Positions 50,148-57,865 of a stretch of 64,000 nucleotides of DNA are shown piece after piece. Origin of the DNA: Rhodocyclaceae bacterium (GTDB taxonomy: Bacteria; Pseudomonadota; Gammaproteobacteria; Burkholderiales; Rhodocyclaceae); NCBI GenBank assembly GCA_028714035.1, contig JAQTNA010000019.1:1-64000 (forward strand), read 5' to 3'. The position numbers and the translations under genes were made by a program. Position 1 is the stretch's first letter. Every line of letters begins with the position of its first letter. The notes beneath the pieces were generated by a model, which searched no databases, was not told the origin of the DNA, and saw only the letters and a program-made list of their open reading frames with translations.

Positions 50148-50384
50148 ATGCTTTTCGGTGACATCAAGCCCAAGGTCGGCAGGGTGGAAGTGAACAAGAA
50201 CTGGTGCAAGGGCTGCGGCTTCTGCGTGCAGTACTGCCCCATGAAGGTGCTGGACACGGCCCTGGAATTCAACGCCAAGGGTTATCACCCGCCCTACGTG
50301 AAGGTGCCCGAGAACTGCCGCAACTGCAATTTTTGCGAACTGATCTGCCCGGAATTCGCCATCAAGGTGAAGCCGGCTGAATAA
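50148..50384 (+). CDS. korD: 8Fe ferredoxin-like subunit of 2-oxoacid:acceptor oxidoreductase (KorD type)
   Basis: This 78-residue protein has two Cx2Cx2Cx3CP motifs (WCKGCGFCVQYCP and CRNCNFCELICP) and matches the delta or ferredoxin-like subunit usually encoded in front of korA. It passes electrons from the thiamine-diphosphate site of KorAB to ferredoxin or other partners such as HdrA. It is separated from hdrB by 10 bases and from korA by 10 bases. Confidence 0.93.
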   Translation: MLFGDIKPKVGRVEVNKNWCKGCGFCVQYCPMKVLDTALEFNAKGYHPPYVKVPENCRNCNFCELICPEFAIKVKPAE

Positions 50385-50394
50385 GGAAAACCAA

Positions 50395-51561
50395 GTGACC
50401 TACGTTACCGCTGATCCCAAGGGCGTGGATGCCGGCCCGCATTTCCTGGACGGGGACCATGCCCTGGCCGAAGGCGCGCTGGCCGCCGGCTGCCGCTTCT
50501 TCGCCGGCTACCCCATCACCCCGTCCACCGAGACCGCCGAGCGCTTCGCCGAGCGGGCGCCGGAAGTGGGCGCCCTGTTCATCCAGATGGAGGACGAACT
50601 GGCCTCCATCGCCGCCCTGGTGGGCGCCGCCTGGGGTGGCCAGAAGGTGATGACCGTCACCTCCGGCCCCGGCTTCTCGCTCATGATGGAGAACATCGGC
50701 CTGGCGGTCATGACCGAGACGCCCATGGTCATCGCCAACGTCCAGCGCGGCGGCCCCTCCACCGGCCTGCCCACGCTCACGGCCCAGCAGGACATGATGC
50801 AGGTGCGCTTCGGCTCCCACGGCGATTACAACATCATCGCCCTCTCCCCGGACAGCCCCCAGGAGTGCTTCGATCTGGCGGTGGAAGCCTTCAACCTGTC
50901 GGAGTTCTACCGGGTGCCGGTGTTCATCATGACCGACGAGACCGTCGGCCACATGCACGAGAAGGTGGTGATCCCGCCCGCGGATCAAATCCAGGTGGTG
51001 GAGCGGAACAACTATTCCGGTCCCAAGGAAGACTGCCGGCCCTACAACTTCAACCGCCAGGGCGGCAACCCCATGGTGCGCGCGGGCGACGGCTACCGCT
51101 TCCACATCACGGGCCTCACTCACAACGAGAAGGGCTATCCCGCCATGACGCCGGAGCAGAACGTCAAGGTTCTGACCCACCTCATGGAGAAGATAGACGG
51201 CAACGCCGAACACATCATCCGCCTGGAGGAGAGCGAGGTGGAGGACGCGGACGTGGTGGTCATGTCCTACGGCATCACCTCCCGCATCGCCATCCGCGCC
51301 GTGCAGGACGCCCGGAAGCTGGGTCTCAAGGTCGGCGCCCTGCGCCTCATCACCGTCTGGCCCTTCTGCGAGAAGCGGGTGCGGGAACTGGCGCCCAGGG
51401 TCAAGGCCATGATCATGGTGGAGATCAACTACGGCCAGATGGTGCGGGAACTGGAACGGGTGGTCGCCGGCAGGTGCAAGGTGGTGAGCGTGAATCACTG
51501 CGGCGGCGCCGTGCATGATCCCCAAGTCATTCTGGAAGCCATCAAGGAGGCCGCGCAATGA
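50395..51561 (+). CDS. korA: 2-oxoacid:ferredoxin oxidoreductase alpha subunit
   Basis: This 388-residue subunit has the family motif GYPITPSTE (binding CoA and thiamine diphosphate region) and the C-terminal domain typical of 2-oxoglutarate:ferredoxin oxidoreductases (ITVWPFCEKRVREL). With KorB it converts 2-oxoglutarate plus CoA to succinyl-CoA and CO2 with ferredoxin reduction, or the reverse carboxylation. The GTG start follows AAGGAAAA. Its stop overlaps the korB start (ATGA). Specificity for 2-oxoglutarate rather than pyruvate or another 2-oxoacid is inferred from the separate alpha, beta, gamma and delta layout and from the fumarate-reductase neighbours. Confidence 0.9.
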   Translation: MTYVTADPKGVDAGPHFLDGDHALAEGALAAGCRFFAGYPITPSTETAERFAERAPEVGALFIQMEDELASIAALVGAAWGGQKVMTVTSGPGFSLMMENIGLAVMTETPMVIANVQRGGPSTGLPTLTAQQDMMQVRFGSHGDYNIIALSPDSPQECFDLAVEAFNLSEFYRVPVFIMTDETVGHMHEKVVIPPADQIQVVERNNYSGPKEDCRPYNFNRQGGNPMVRAGDGYRFHITGLTHNEKGYPAMTPEQNVKVLTHLMEKIDGNAEHIIRLEESEVEDADVVVMSYGITSRIAIRAVQDARKLGLKVGALRLITVWPFCEKRVRELAPRVKAMIMVEINYGQMVRELERVVAGRCKVVSVNHCGGAVHDPQVILEAIKEAAQ

Positions 51562-52550
51562 GCTGCAACGACAACTCCGCTTGCGGCGGCTGCAATGCCC
51601 GGCCCGACGTTCTTCCCAACACTCATCCCCACAAGGACGAGTCGCTCCTGCGCATGGAGCGCATGCCCCACATCTGGTGCCCCGGCTGCGGCATCGGCTC
51701 CGTGGTCACCGCCTTCACCGAGGCGGTCAAACGCAGCGGCCTCGACATGGACAAGGTGGCGGTGGTGTCCGGCATCGGTTGCACCGGCCGGGTGGCGGGT
51801 TACGTGAATTTCGATTCCATCCACACCACCCACGGCCGCGCCATTCCCGTGGCCACGGGCCTGCACCTGGCGAACCCGGACTTGAAGGTGGTGGTTTTCT
51901 CCGGCGACGGCGACCTCACCGGCATCGGTGGCAACCACTTCATCCATGCCGCCCGGCGCAACATGAACCTGACCGTCATCTGCGTAAACAACTTCACCTA
52001 CGGCATGACCGGCGGCCAGGTGACGCCCACCACCCCCGGCGGGGCGAATGCCTCCACCACGCCCTACGGCAACTACGAATATCCGTTCAGCCTGCCCTTC
52101 CTGGCGGACGCCGCCGGGGCCACCTTCATCGCCCGCTGGACCTCGCTCCATTCCCGGAACATCACCCAGTCCATCGAGGAAGCCCTGAAGCATCCCGGCT
52201 TCTCCTTCGTGGAGGTCATCACCCCCTGCACCACCCTCTATCTGCGCAGGAACCGCCTGGGGGACGGGGTGGACACCCTCCAGTACTATCAGGACAACTC
52301 CATCCTGAAGCACGGCGCCGACACCCGGGATACCGCCATTGATTTCCAGGGCAAGATGGTCGTGGGCAAGTTCGTGGAGAAGATCAAGCCGACCTACCTG
52401 GACGCGGTGAACGCCACCTGCGCCAAGCTCATCGGCGACGACTACCAGCTCTACGGCAAGACGCCACCGGAGAAGGATGCGGAAAAGAAGGCCGCCGAGG
52501 AAAAAGCCGCCGCCGAGGCAGCCGGCGCCACCGCCGGAGGGGCCACATGA
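51558..52550 (+). CDS. korB: 2-oxoacid:ferredoxin oxidoreductase beta subunit
   Basis: This 330-residue subunit holds the thiamine diphosphate motif (GDGDLTGIGGNHFIHAARRN; the GDG...N signature) and HIWCPGCGIG with cluster-type cysteines. A CSACGGC-like start (SCNDNSACGGCNAR) precedes it, an unusual cysteine-rich N-terminus. The last 30 residues are Ala/Glu/Lys-rich and low in complexity, unlike the normal end of KorB. It is overlapped at both ends by four bases with korA and korC. Confidence 0.92.
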   Translation: MSCNDNSACGGCNARPDVLPNTHPHKDESLLRMERMPHIWCPGCGIGSVVTAFTEAVKRSGLDMDKVAVVSGIGCTGRVAGYVNFDSIHTTHGRAIPVATGLHLANPDLKVVVFSGDGDLTGIGGNHFIHAARRNMNLTVICVNNFTYGMTGGQVTPTTPGGANASTTPYGNYEYPFSLPFLADAAGATFIARWTSLHSRNITQSIEEALKHPGFSFVEVITPCTTLYLRRNRLGDGVDTLQYYQDNSILKHGADTRDTAIDFQGKMVVGKFVEKIKPTYLDAVNATCAKLIGDDYQLYGKTPPEKDAEKKAAEEKAAAEAAGATAGGAT

Positions 52551-53104
52551 GCAGTCACGAAATCCGCTTTTCCGGCTTCGGCGGCCAGGGCATCATCCGC
52601 TGCGCCCTGATCACCGGCAAGGCCCTGTCCCTCTATGACGACAAGTTCGCCACCATGACCCAGGCCTTCGGTCCGGAGGCGCGCGGCTCTGCCTGCTCGG
52701 CGCAGCTGGTGGTGTCCGACGAGAAGGTGCTCTACCCCTACATCACCGCGCCCGGCGTGCTCATGGCCCTGTCCCAGGAGGCCTACGACAAGTTCAGCGG
52801 CGGCGTGACCGAGGGCGGCACCATCATCGTGGAGGCCGACCTGGTGAAGGTGAAGGATGAACTCCCCGGCCGCACCACCTGGCGCGTGCCCGCCACCCGG
52901 TTTGCCGAGGAACTGGGCAACCGCATGTTCACCAACCTGGTGGCCCTGGGCTTCTTCTCCGCCGTGACCGGCGTGGTCTCGGGCGAGGCCATGAAGAAGG
53001 CCCTGCCCGGCCTCGTGCCCGACCGCTTCCTGAAGATCAACCTCAAGGCCTTCGAGCGCGGCTATGAGCATGGCCGGGAAGCCCTGGCGGGAGCGACAAA
53101 ATGA
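52547..53104 (+). CDS. korC: 2-oxoacid:ferredoxin oxidoreductase gamma subunit
   Basis: This 185-residue subunit has the family start EIRFSGFGGQGIIRCALITGKAL (Rossmann-type), TQAFGPEARGSACSAQLV and NMVALGFF-like features (FTNLVALGFF). It closes the KorABC enzyme and is involved in CoA binding. It overlaps korB and hdrA by ATGA, so Kor and HdrA are translationally coupled, an unusually tight link between a 2-oxoacid oxidoreductase and an Hdr flavoprotein. Confidence 0.93.
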   Translation: MSSHEIRFSGFGGQGIIRCALITGKALSLYDDKFATMTQAFGPEARGSACSAQLVVSDEKVLYPYITAPGVLMALSQEAYDKFSGGVTEGGTIIVEADLVKVKDELPGRTTWRVPATRFAEELGNRMFTNLVALGFFSAVTGVVSGEAMKKALPGLVPDRFLKINLKAFERGYEHGREALAGATK

Positions 53105-55053
53105 GCAAGAAGCGCACGGGCGTCTTCGTCTGCCACTGCGGCAACAACATCGCCGCCACGGTGGATGTGGCCAGGGTGGCCCAGGAGATGGCCGGCGAGG
53201 AATCCGTGGTCTGCGCCAAGGACTACGTGTACATGTGCTCGGACCCCGGTCAGAACGCCGTGATCCAGGCCATCAAGGACAACCAGCTGGATTCCGTGGT
53301 CGTCTCCTGCTGCTCGCCCACCCTGCACGAGAAGACCTTCCGGGACAACGCCCGGGCGGCGGGCCTGAACGAGTTCACCTGCGAGATCGCCAACATCCGG
53401 GAGCAATGCGCCTGGGTGCACAAGGACAGGGCCAAGGCCACCGAGAAGGCCATCAAGATCTCCCGTAGCGCCGTGCGCCGGGTCTCCGGGGCCAAGTCCC
53501 TGGAACCTATCGGCATAGGCGTGACGCGCCGCGTGCTGGTGATCGGCGGCGGCATCGCCGGCATCCAGGCTTCCCTGGACCTGGCCAATGCCGGCCTGGA
53601 AGTGGTGCTGGTGGAGAAGCAGGCGACGCTGGGCGGCCACATGATCCAGTTGTCGGAGACCTTCCCGACCCTGGACTGCTCCCAGTGCATCCTCTCGCCC
53701 AAGATGGTGGAGGTGTCGCGCCACCCCAAGATCAAGCTCATGACCTATTCCGAGCTTCAGGAGGTCAGCGGTTACGTGGGCAACTTCAAGGCCAAGATCC
53801 TGAAGAAGCCCACCTATGTGGATCCGGAGAAGTGCAAGATCTGCGACGACTGCTCCCAGGTCTGCCCGGTGGTGGTGCCCAACCAATATGATCTCAACCT
53901 GACCGCCCGGCGCGCCATCCACATTCCCTATGCCCAGGCCATCCCCGCCAGCTATACGCTGGACATCAAGGCCTGCCTGGGCCTGAACCCGGTGGTGTGC
54001 GGCAAGTGCAAGGACGCCTGCGAGGCCCAGGCGATCAATTACGACATGCAGCCGGAGACCGTGGTGGAGGACGTGGGCGCCATCATCGTCGCCACCGGCT
54101 TCGATCTCTACGGCCAGGAAAAACTGGGGGAATTTGGCCAGGGCAAGATCGAAGACGTGCTGGACGGACTGCAATTCGAGCGCCTGTGCTCCGCCTCCGG
54201 CCCGACCAAGGGCAGGATATTGCGCCCCTCGGACCACACCGAGCCCAAGGACGTGGTGTTCATCCAGTGCGTCGGTTCCCGCGACCCCGCCAGGCACTGC
54301 GCCTACTGTTCCAAGATCTGCTGCATGTACACGGCCAAGCACGCCAGCCTGTACAAGCATCACGTACCGGACGGCCGGGCCTGGGTGTTCTACATAGACA
54401 TCCGCTCCGGCGGCAAGGGCTACGAGGAATTCGTCCAGCGCACCATGGAGGAGGACGAGGCCATCTACCTGCGCGGCCGGGTGTCCACGCTGTACCAGCA
54501 GAACGGCAAGATCCGGGTCATGGGCACCGACACCCTGTCCGGGGAGAACGTGGAAATTGACGCCGACATGGTGGTGCTGGCCCTGGCCATGCAGCCATCC
54601 GCCGGCACCGCCGAGGCGGCCAAGGTGCTGAAGATCGGCCGGGACAAGGACGGCTTCCTGGCGGAGGCCCATCCCAAGCTCAAGCCCGTGGAGAGCGTCA
54701 CCGTCGGCGTCTACCTGGCGGGCACGGCCCAGGGGCCCAAGGACATCCCGGAGACCGTGTCCCAGGCCAGCGCCGCCGCCGCCAAGGCCATCATCCTGCT
54801 GTCCCAGGACCGCCTGACCCACGCCCCCACGGTGGCCCAGGTGCGCAAGTCCCACTGCACCGGCTGCGAGATGTGCGTGGATGCCTGCCCCTACGAGGCC
54901 ATACATCTGGAGAACGGCAAGGCGGTGGTAAACGATGTGCTGTGCGAAGGCTGCGGCACCTGCTCCGCCACCTGCGTCCGCGCCGCCATCGAAGTGAAGA
55001 ACGCCACCCCCATGCAGATGAACCAGATGATCGAAGCCGTATTGGGCTTCTAG
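53101..55053 (+). CDS. hdrA: Heterodisulfide reductase-like subunit A (bifurcating flavoprotein)
   Basis: This 650-residue flavoprotein has the HdrA order: an N-terminal cysteine-rich domain (C11, C13, CC at 70-71, C103), FAD-binding GGGIAGIQASLDLANAG at about 149, the HdrA-specific site LDCSQCILSPKM (about 192-201), a first ferredoxin site (C245-x2-C-x2-C-x3-C255) and CGKCKDACEAQAI, the conserved segment CVGSRDPARHCAYCSKICCM (about 390-409), and a C-terminal two-cluster ferredoxin (CTGCEMCVDACP, CEGCGTCSATC). This full-length form (as in methanogens) carries the bifurcating FAD, where one electron path goes to HdrBC and the other to ferredoxin. Its ATG overlaps the korC stop. It interacts by homology with MvhD/FlxD, encoded next after a repeat. 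Confidence 0.94.
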   Translation: MSKKRTGVFVCHCGNNIAATVDVARVAQEMAGEESVVCAKDYVYMCSDPGQNAVIQAIKDNQLDSVVVSCCSPTLHEKTFRDNARAAGLNEFTCEIANIREQCAWVHKDRAKATEKAIKISRSAVRRVSGAKSLEPIGIGVTRRVLVIGGGIAGIQASLDLANAGLEVVLVEKQATLGGHMIQLSETFPTLDCSQCILSPKMVEVSRHPKIKLMTYSELQEVSGYVGNFKAKILKKPTYVDPEKCKICDDCSQVCPVVVPNQYDLNLTARRAIHIPYAQAIPASYTLDIKACLGLNPVVCGKCKDACEAQAINYDMQPETVVEDVGAIIVATGFDLYGQEKLGEFGQGKIEDVLDGLQFERLCSASGPTKGRILRPSDHTEPKDVVFIQCVGSRDPARHCAYCSKICCMYTAKHASLYKHHVPDGRAWVFYIDIRSGGKGYEEFVQRTMEEDEAIYLRGRVSTLYQQNGKIRVMGTDTLSGENVEIDADMVVLALAMQPSAGTAEAAKVLKIGRDKDGFLAEAHPKLKPVESVTVGVYLAGTAQGPKDIPETVSQASAAAAKAIILLSQDRLTHAPTVAQVRKSHCTGCEMCVDACPYEAIHLENGKAVVNDVLCEGCGTCSATCVRAAIEVKNATPMQMNQMIEAVLGF

Positions 55054-55091
55054 TCTTTATGAAAAACGAATACGCTCCATCGGCAGAAGTT

Positions 55092-55212
55092 CCCTCGCCC
55101 CGCATGCGGGGAGAGGGCAGGGTGAGGGGCTTCCACCAGGAAGCATGCCCCCTCACCCCCCCGCCCCTCTCCCTCGTTGGGGCGAGGGGAGCGTCGTGAG
55201 TCGCCAAGGCGA
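55092..55212 (+). repeat. CCCTCGCC-type palindromic element in the flxD leader
   Basis: CCCTCGCCCCGCATGCGGGG and its continuation GAGAGGGCAGGGTGAGGGG pair with CCCCTCACCCCCCCGCCCC and TCTCCCTCGTTGGGGCGAGG about 20 bases later, an overall inverted repeat. The tail GCGTCGTGAGTCGC (55191-55204) recurs at 4934-4947 before moaA. It ends about 17-25 bases before the flxD start. Confidence 0.75.
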
Positions 55213-55228
55213 CTGGAACTTGAATCCC

Positions 55229-55654
55229 ATGTCCGAAACCTACGAACCGAAGATTGTCGCCTTCCTCTGCAAGTGGTGCTCCTCGGCGGGCTCCGATCTT
55301 GCCGGGGTGTCGCGCATCCAGTACCCGGCCAACGCCACGCCCATCACGGTGGCCTGCTCCGGCAGCGTCTCGCCCCAGTACGTGCTCTCGGCCTTCAAGA
55401 AGGGCGCGGACGGGGTGCTGGTGTCGGGCTGCCACATCGGCGACTGCCACTACATGGAAGGCAACTACCACGCTCGCCGCAAACTCTACCTGGTGAAGGA
55501 GTTGCTGGAATTCACCGGCGTCGAGCCGGAGCGTTTCCGCATGTCCTGGGTATCCGCGGCGGAAGGCGCCAAGTTCGCCCAGGTGGTGCGGGACTTCGTG
55601 GACGATCTGCGCCCCCTGGGTTCTCAGGACAAGATGAGGAACGAGCCGACATGA
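55229..55654 (+). CDS. flxD: MvhD/FlxD-like [2Fe-2S] subunit
   Basis: This 141-residue protein matches the MvhD family that links an electron-input module to HdrA. The cysteines C14, C17, C43, C68 and C73 (FLCKWCSSAGSDLAG, ACSGSVSPQYVL, GCHIGDCHYMEGNY) make up the family's five-cysteine set. In FlxABCD it sits between FlxABC and HdrA. The ATG at 55229 is followed by the family start; the frame extends upstream only through the repeat. Its stop overlaps the next start (ATGA). Confidence 0.93.
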   Translation: MSETYEPKIVAFLCKWCSSAGSDLAGVSRIQYPANATPITVACSGSVSPQYVLSAFKKGADGVLVSGCHIGDCHYMEGNYHARRKLYLVKELLEFTGVEPERFRMSWVSAAEGAKFAQVVRDFVDDLRPLGSQDKMRNEPT

Positions 55655-56679
55655 TCCGCATCGAGGACATACGCACCCAGGCCCGGGACATCCTGGAGAC
55701 CGGCGAGGTTCGGGCCGTGATCGGCTGGCGGCGCGGCAGCCGGGGCATGGCGGCGGAGCCGGTGCTCATCAGCCAGCCCGAGGAAGCCGAAAGCCTGGTC
55801 TGGGATCCCACCTGTTTCCACAATCTCTCCCTGAACCTGGTGCAGGAACGGAAGCGCCTGGCCCGGAAGGGCATGGCTTCCAACAAGCCCCTGGCCCTGG
55901 TGGCCAAGGGCTGCGACGCCCGCTCGGTGACCGTGCTGCTCCAGGAAAACCACTTCAGACGCGAAGACGTCTATGTGCTGGGCGTCTCCTGCGAGGGCAG
56001 CGGCGTGCTGGACGAGCGAAAGCTCGCCCGCGTCCTGGACGGCCTCACACCCGACTCGGCCGCCTATGATGGCGACGACTACGTGTTCCAGACGGAAGAA
56101 GGGGAAAAGCGCCTGCCGGCCCGGGAGGTGATGGCCGACCGCTGCCTGGAATGCCGCAGCGCCTACCCCCGGCTCAACAACGCCGTCTTCGGCGAGGAAA
56201 AAACGCGCGGCCTGGAGGCGCCCTTCGCCGCCCTATCCCGCTTCGAGCAGAACCGGGGCGCCGAGCGCTGGGACTTCTGGAAGCGCCAGTTCGAGCGCTG
56301 CATCCGCTGCTTCGCCTGCCGCTCCGTCTGCCCCCTGTGCTATTGCGAAGAGTGCGTGGTGGACAGCATCCGCCTGGAGGTCACGCCCGAGACCACGGCC
56401 GACGAGAAGGCCAATCGCATCCGCTGGATCGAGCGCTCCGCCTCCCGTTCGGACAACTTCGGCTACCACATGACCCGCGCCCTGCACCTGGCCGGTCGCT
56501 GTATTGATTGCGCCGAATGCGAGCGGGTATGCCCGGTGCACATCCCCCTGCGGCTCCTGAACAACAAGCTGGAACGGGAGGCACGGGAGAAGTTCGGTTA
56601 CGAACCCGGTGCCAGCGTGGATCTGCCCGCCCTGGTTTCCTCCTTCCGCGACGACGACCCCAACGAATTCATCAGGTAG
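55651..56679 (+). CDS. flxC: FlxC-like [4Fe-4S] dicluster subunit
   Basis: This 342-residue iron-sulfur protein has a FrhB-like or nucleotide-binding-like N-terminal part (about 1-160), a DRCLECRS pair at about 165, and two C-terminal cluster regions, CIRCFACRSVCPLCYCEEC (about 214-232) and CIDCAECERVCPVHIPL (about 285-301). It corresponds to one of the two iron-sulfur subunits between the NAD(H) flavoprotein and FlxD in flavin oxidoreductase Flx. The letter (B or C) is assigned by similarity of layout and could be swapped with its neighbour. It is five bases upstream of the next gene. Confidence 0.82.
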   Translation: MIRIEDIRTQARDILETGEVRAVIGWRRGSRGMAAEPVLISQPEEAESLVWDPTCFHNLSLNLVQERKRLARKGMASNKPLALVAKGCDARSVTVLLQENHFRREDVYVLGVSCEGSGVLDERKLARVLDGLTPDSAAYDGDDYVFQTEEGEKRLPAREVMADRCLECRSAYPRLNNAVFGEEKTRGLEAPFAALSRFEQNRGAERWDFWKRQFERCIRCFACRSVCPLCYCEECVVDSIRLEVTPETTADEKANRIRWIERSASRSDNFGYHMTRALHLAGRCIDCAECERVCPVHIPLRLLNNKLEREAREKFGYEPGASVDLPALVSSFRDDDPNEFIR

Positions 56680-56683
56680 GCCA

Positions 56684-57718
56684 ATGGAACTCATACTCGA
56701 AAAAGGCCGGCTGGACGACTGGATCGCGGCCCTGGAAGGCTGGCAAGCCTTCGCGCCCTCCCAGGAGGACGAGGTCTGGGGCTATCGCCCGACCGCTTCA
56801 CCCGTCCGACTGGACCATCCCAACACCGTTCAGCCGCCCAAGAATTTCGCCTTCCCCCAGCGGGAGGTATTCTTCCGTTTCGAACAGGTGAAGGGCGAGC
56901 CGCCCCGCCTCACGCCGGTGGAGCCGGATGCGGCCCGGAACGTGGTCTTCGGCGTGCGCCCCTGCGACGGCCGGGGCGTGGTGCGCATGGACACCGTGTT
57001 CTCGGACCACGTGGAAGATAGCTTCTACCTGGGCCGGCGGAAAAACCTGGCCTATGTGGGCCTGGCCTGCCTGAAACCCGCCAGCCGCCACTGTTTCTGC
57101 AAGTCGGTGGGCGGCTCGCCGGTGTCCACCGAGGGGCTGGACGTGCTCATGACCGACCTCGGGGACTGCTGGCTGCTGGCCTCTGCCACCCCCGTGGGCG
57201 AGACGCTGATGCAGGCGGCGGGTGCCCTGCTCACCGAGCCGAGCGCGGAACAGCGGATGGAGCTCGCGCGCCGGCACGAAGAGGCCCTGGCCCGGCCGCA
57301 AAAGTCCGCCGTGGCCGACGTGGGGAACGCCGCCACCCGGCTCAAGGACAACTTCGATTCGCCCCTGTGGGAAGAACTGGGCAAGGCCTGCATCGCCTGC
57401 GGCATCTGCACCTACCTCTGCCCCACCTGCCATTGCTTCGATCTCAACGACGAGGTGAGCGGCGGCAAGCCACTGAGAGGCGGCCGGGTGCGCACCTGGG
57501 ACAGCTGCCAGTTCCCCGACTTCACCATGCACTCCTCGGGCCACAACCCCCGGGACAGCCTGGGCTCCCGCCTCAGGCAACGGGTGAGCCACAAGTTCCG
57601 CTACTTCGTGGAGAACTTCGGCACGCCCCAATGCACCGGCTGCGGCCGCTGCGTCTCCCAGTGCCCGGTGGGGATAGACATCGTGAACGTGGTGAACCGG
57701 GTATGCGCCTCGGTTTGA
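56684..57718 (+). CDS. flxB: FlxB-like subunit, sulfhydrogenase beta (HydB/AsrA) family
   Basis: This 344-residue protein has the sulfhydrogenase beta-subunit outline: an N-terminal part without clusters and FGVRPCDGRGVV, then CIACGICTYLCPTCHCFDL (about 240-258) and CTGCGRCVSQCPVGIDI (about 322-338). In HydB/AsrA-type complexes it receives electrons from the NAD(P)H-binding gamma subunit and passes them on. It follows flxC closely and lies before the flavoprotein flxA, from which it is separated by a palindromic element. The name FlxB rests on family and position. Confidence 0.83.
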   Translation: MELILEKGRLDDWIAALEGWQAFAPSQEDEVWGYRPTASPVRLDHPNTVQPPKNFAFPQREVFFRFEQVKGEPPRLTPVEPDAARNVVFGVRPCDGRGVVRMDTVFSDHVEDSFYLGRRKNLAYVGLACLKPASRHCFCKSVGGSPVSTEGLDVLMTDLGDCWLLASATPVGETLMQAAGALLTEPSAEQRMELARRHEEALARPQKSAVADVGNAATRLKDNFDSPLWEELGKACIACGICTYLCPTCHCFDLNDEVSGGKPLRGGRVRTWDSCQFPDFTMHSSGHNPRDSLGSRLRQRVSHKFRYFVENFGTPQCTGCGRCVSQCPVGIDIVNVVNRVCASV

Positions 57719-57728
57719 AACAACAAAT

Positions 57729-57847
57729 TCACCGCAGAGGCGCAGAGACGCGGAGAAGAACAAAACAACAGACGAAATATGGTTCGGGCTTCAGCCCGAC
57801 AGGATTTCTGCTTTTCTCTGCGCCTCCGCGCCTCTGCGGTTCAAACC
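57729..57847 (+). repeat. GCAGAGGCGCAGAG long palindromic element, copy 5 (flxA leader)
   Basis: Left arm ACCGCAGAGGCGCAGAGACG at about 57731; right arm TTTTCTCTGCGCCTCCGCGC, then CTCTGCGGTTCAA, ends at 57847, 19 bases before the flxA ATG. Half of a twin-hairpin element (GGTTCGGGCTTCAGCCCGAC, 57781-57800) is nested inside. Confidence 0.85.
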
Positions 57848-57865
57848 GCTTTTCCAGGATCAATC

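Noticed and set aside
53101-55654. Selenocysteine in HdrA or FlxD homologues
   Set aside because: All expected cysteine positions are read as cysteine and there is no in-frame TGA inside either gene.
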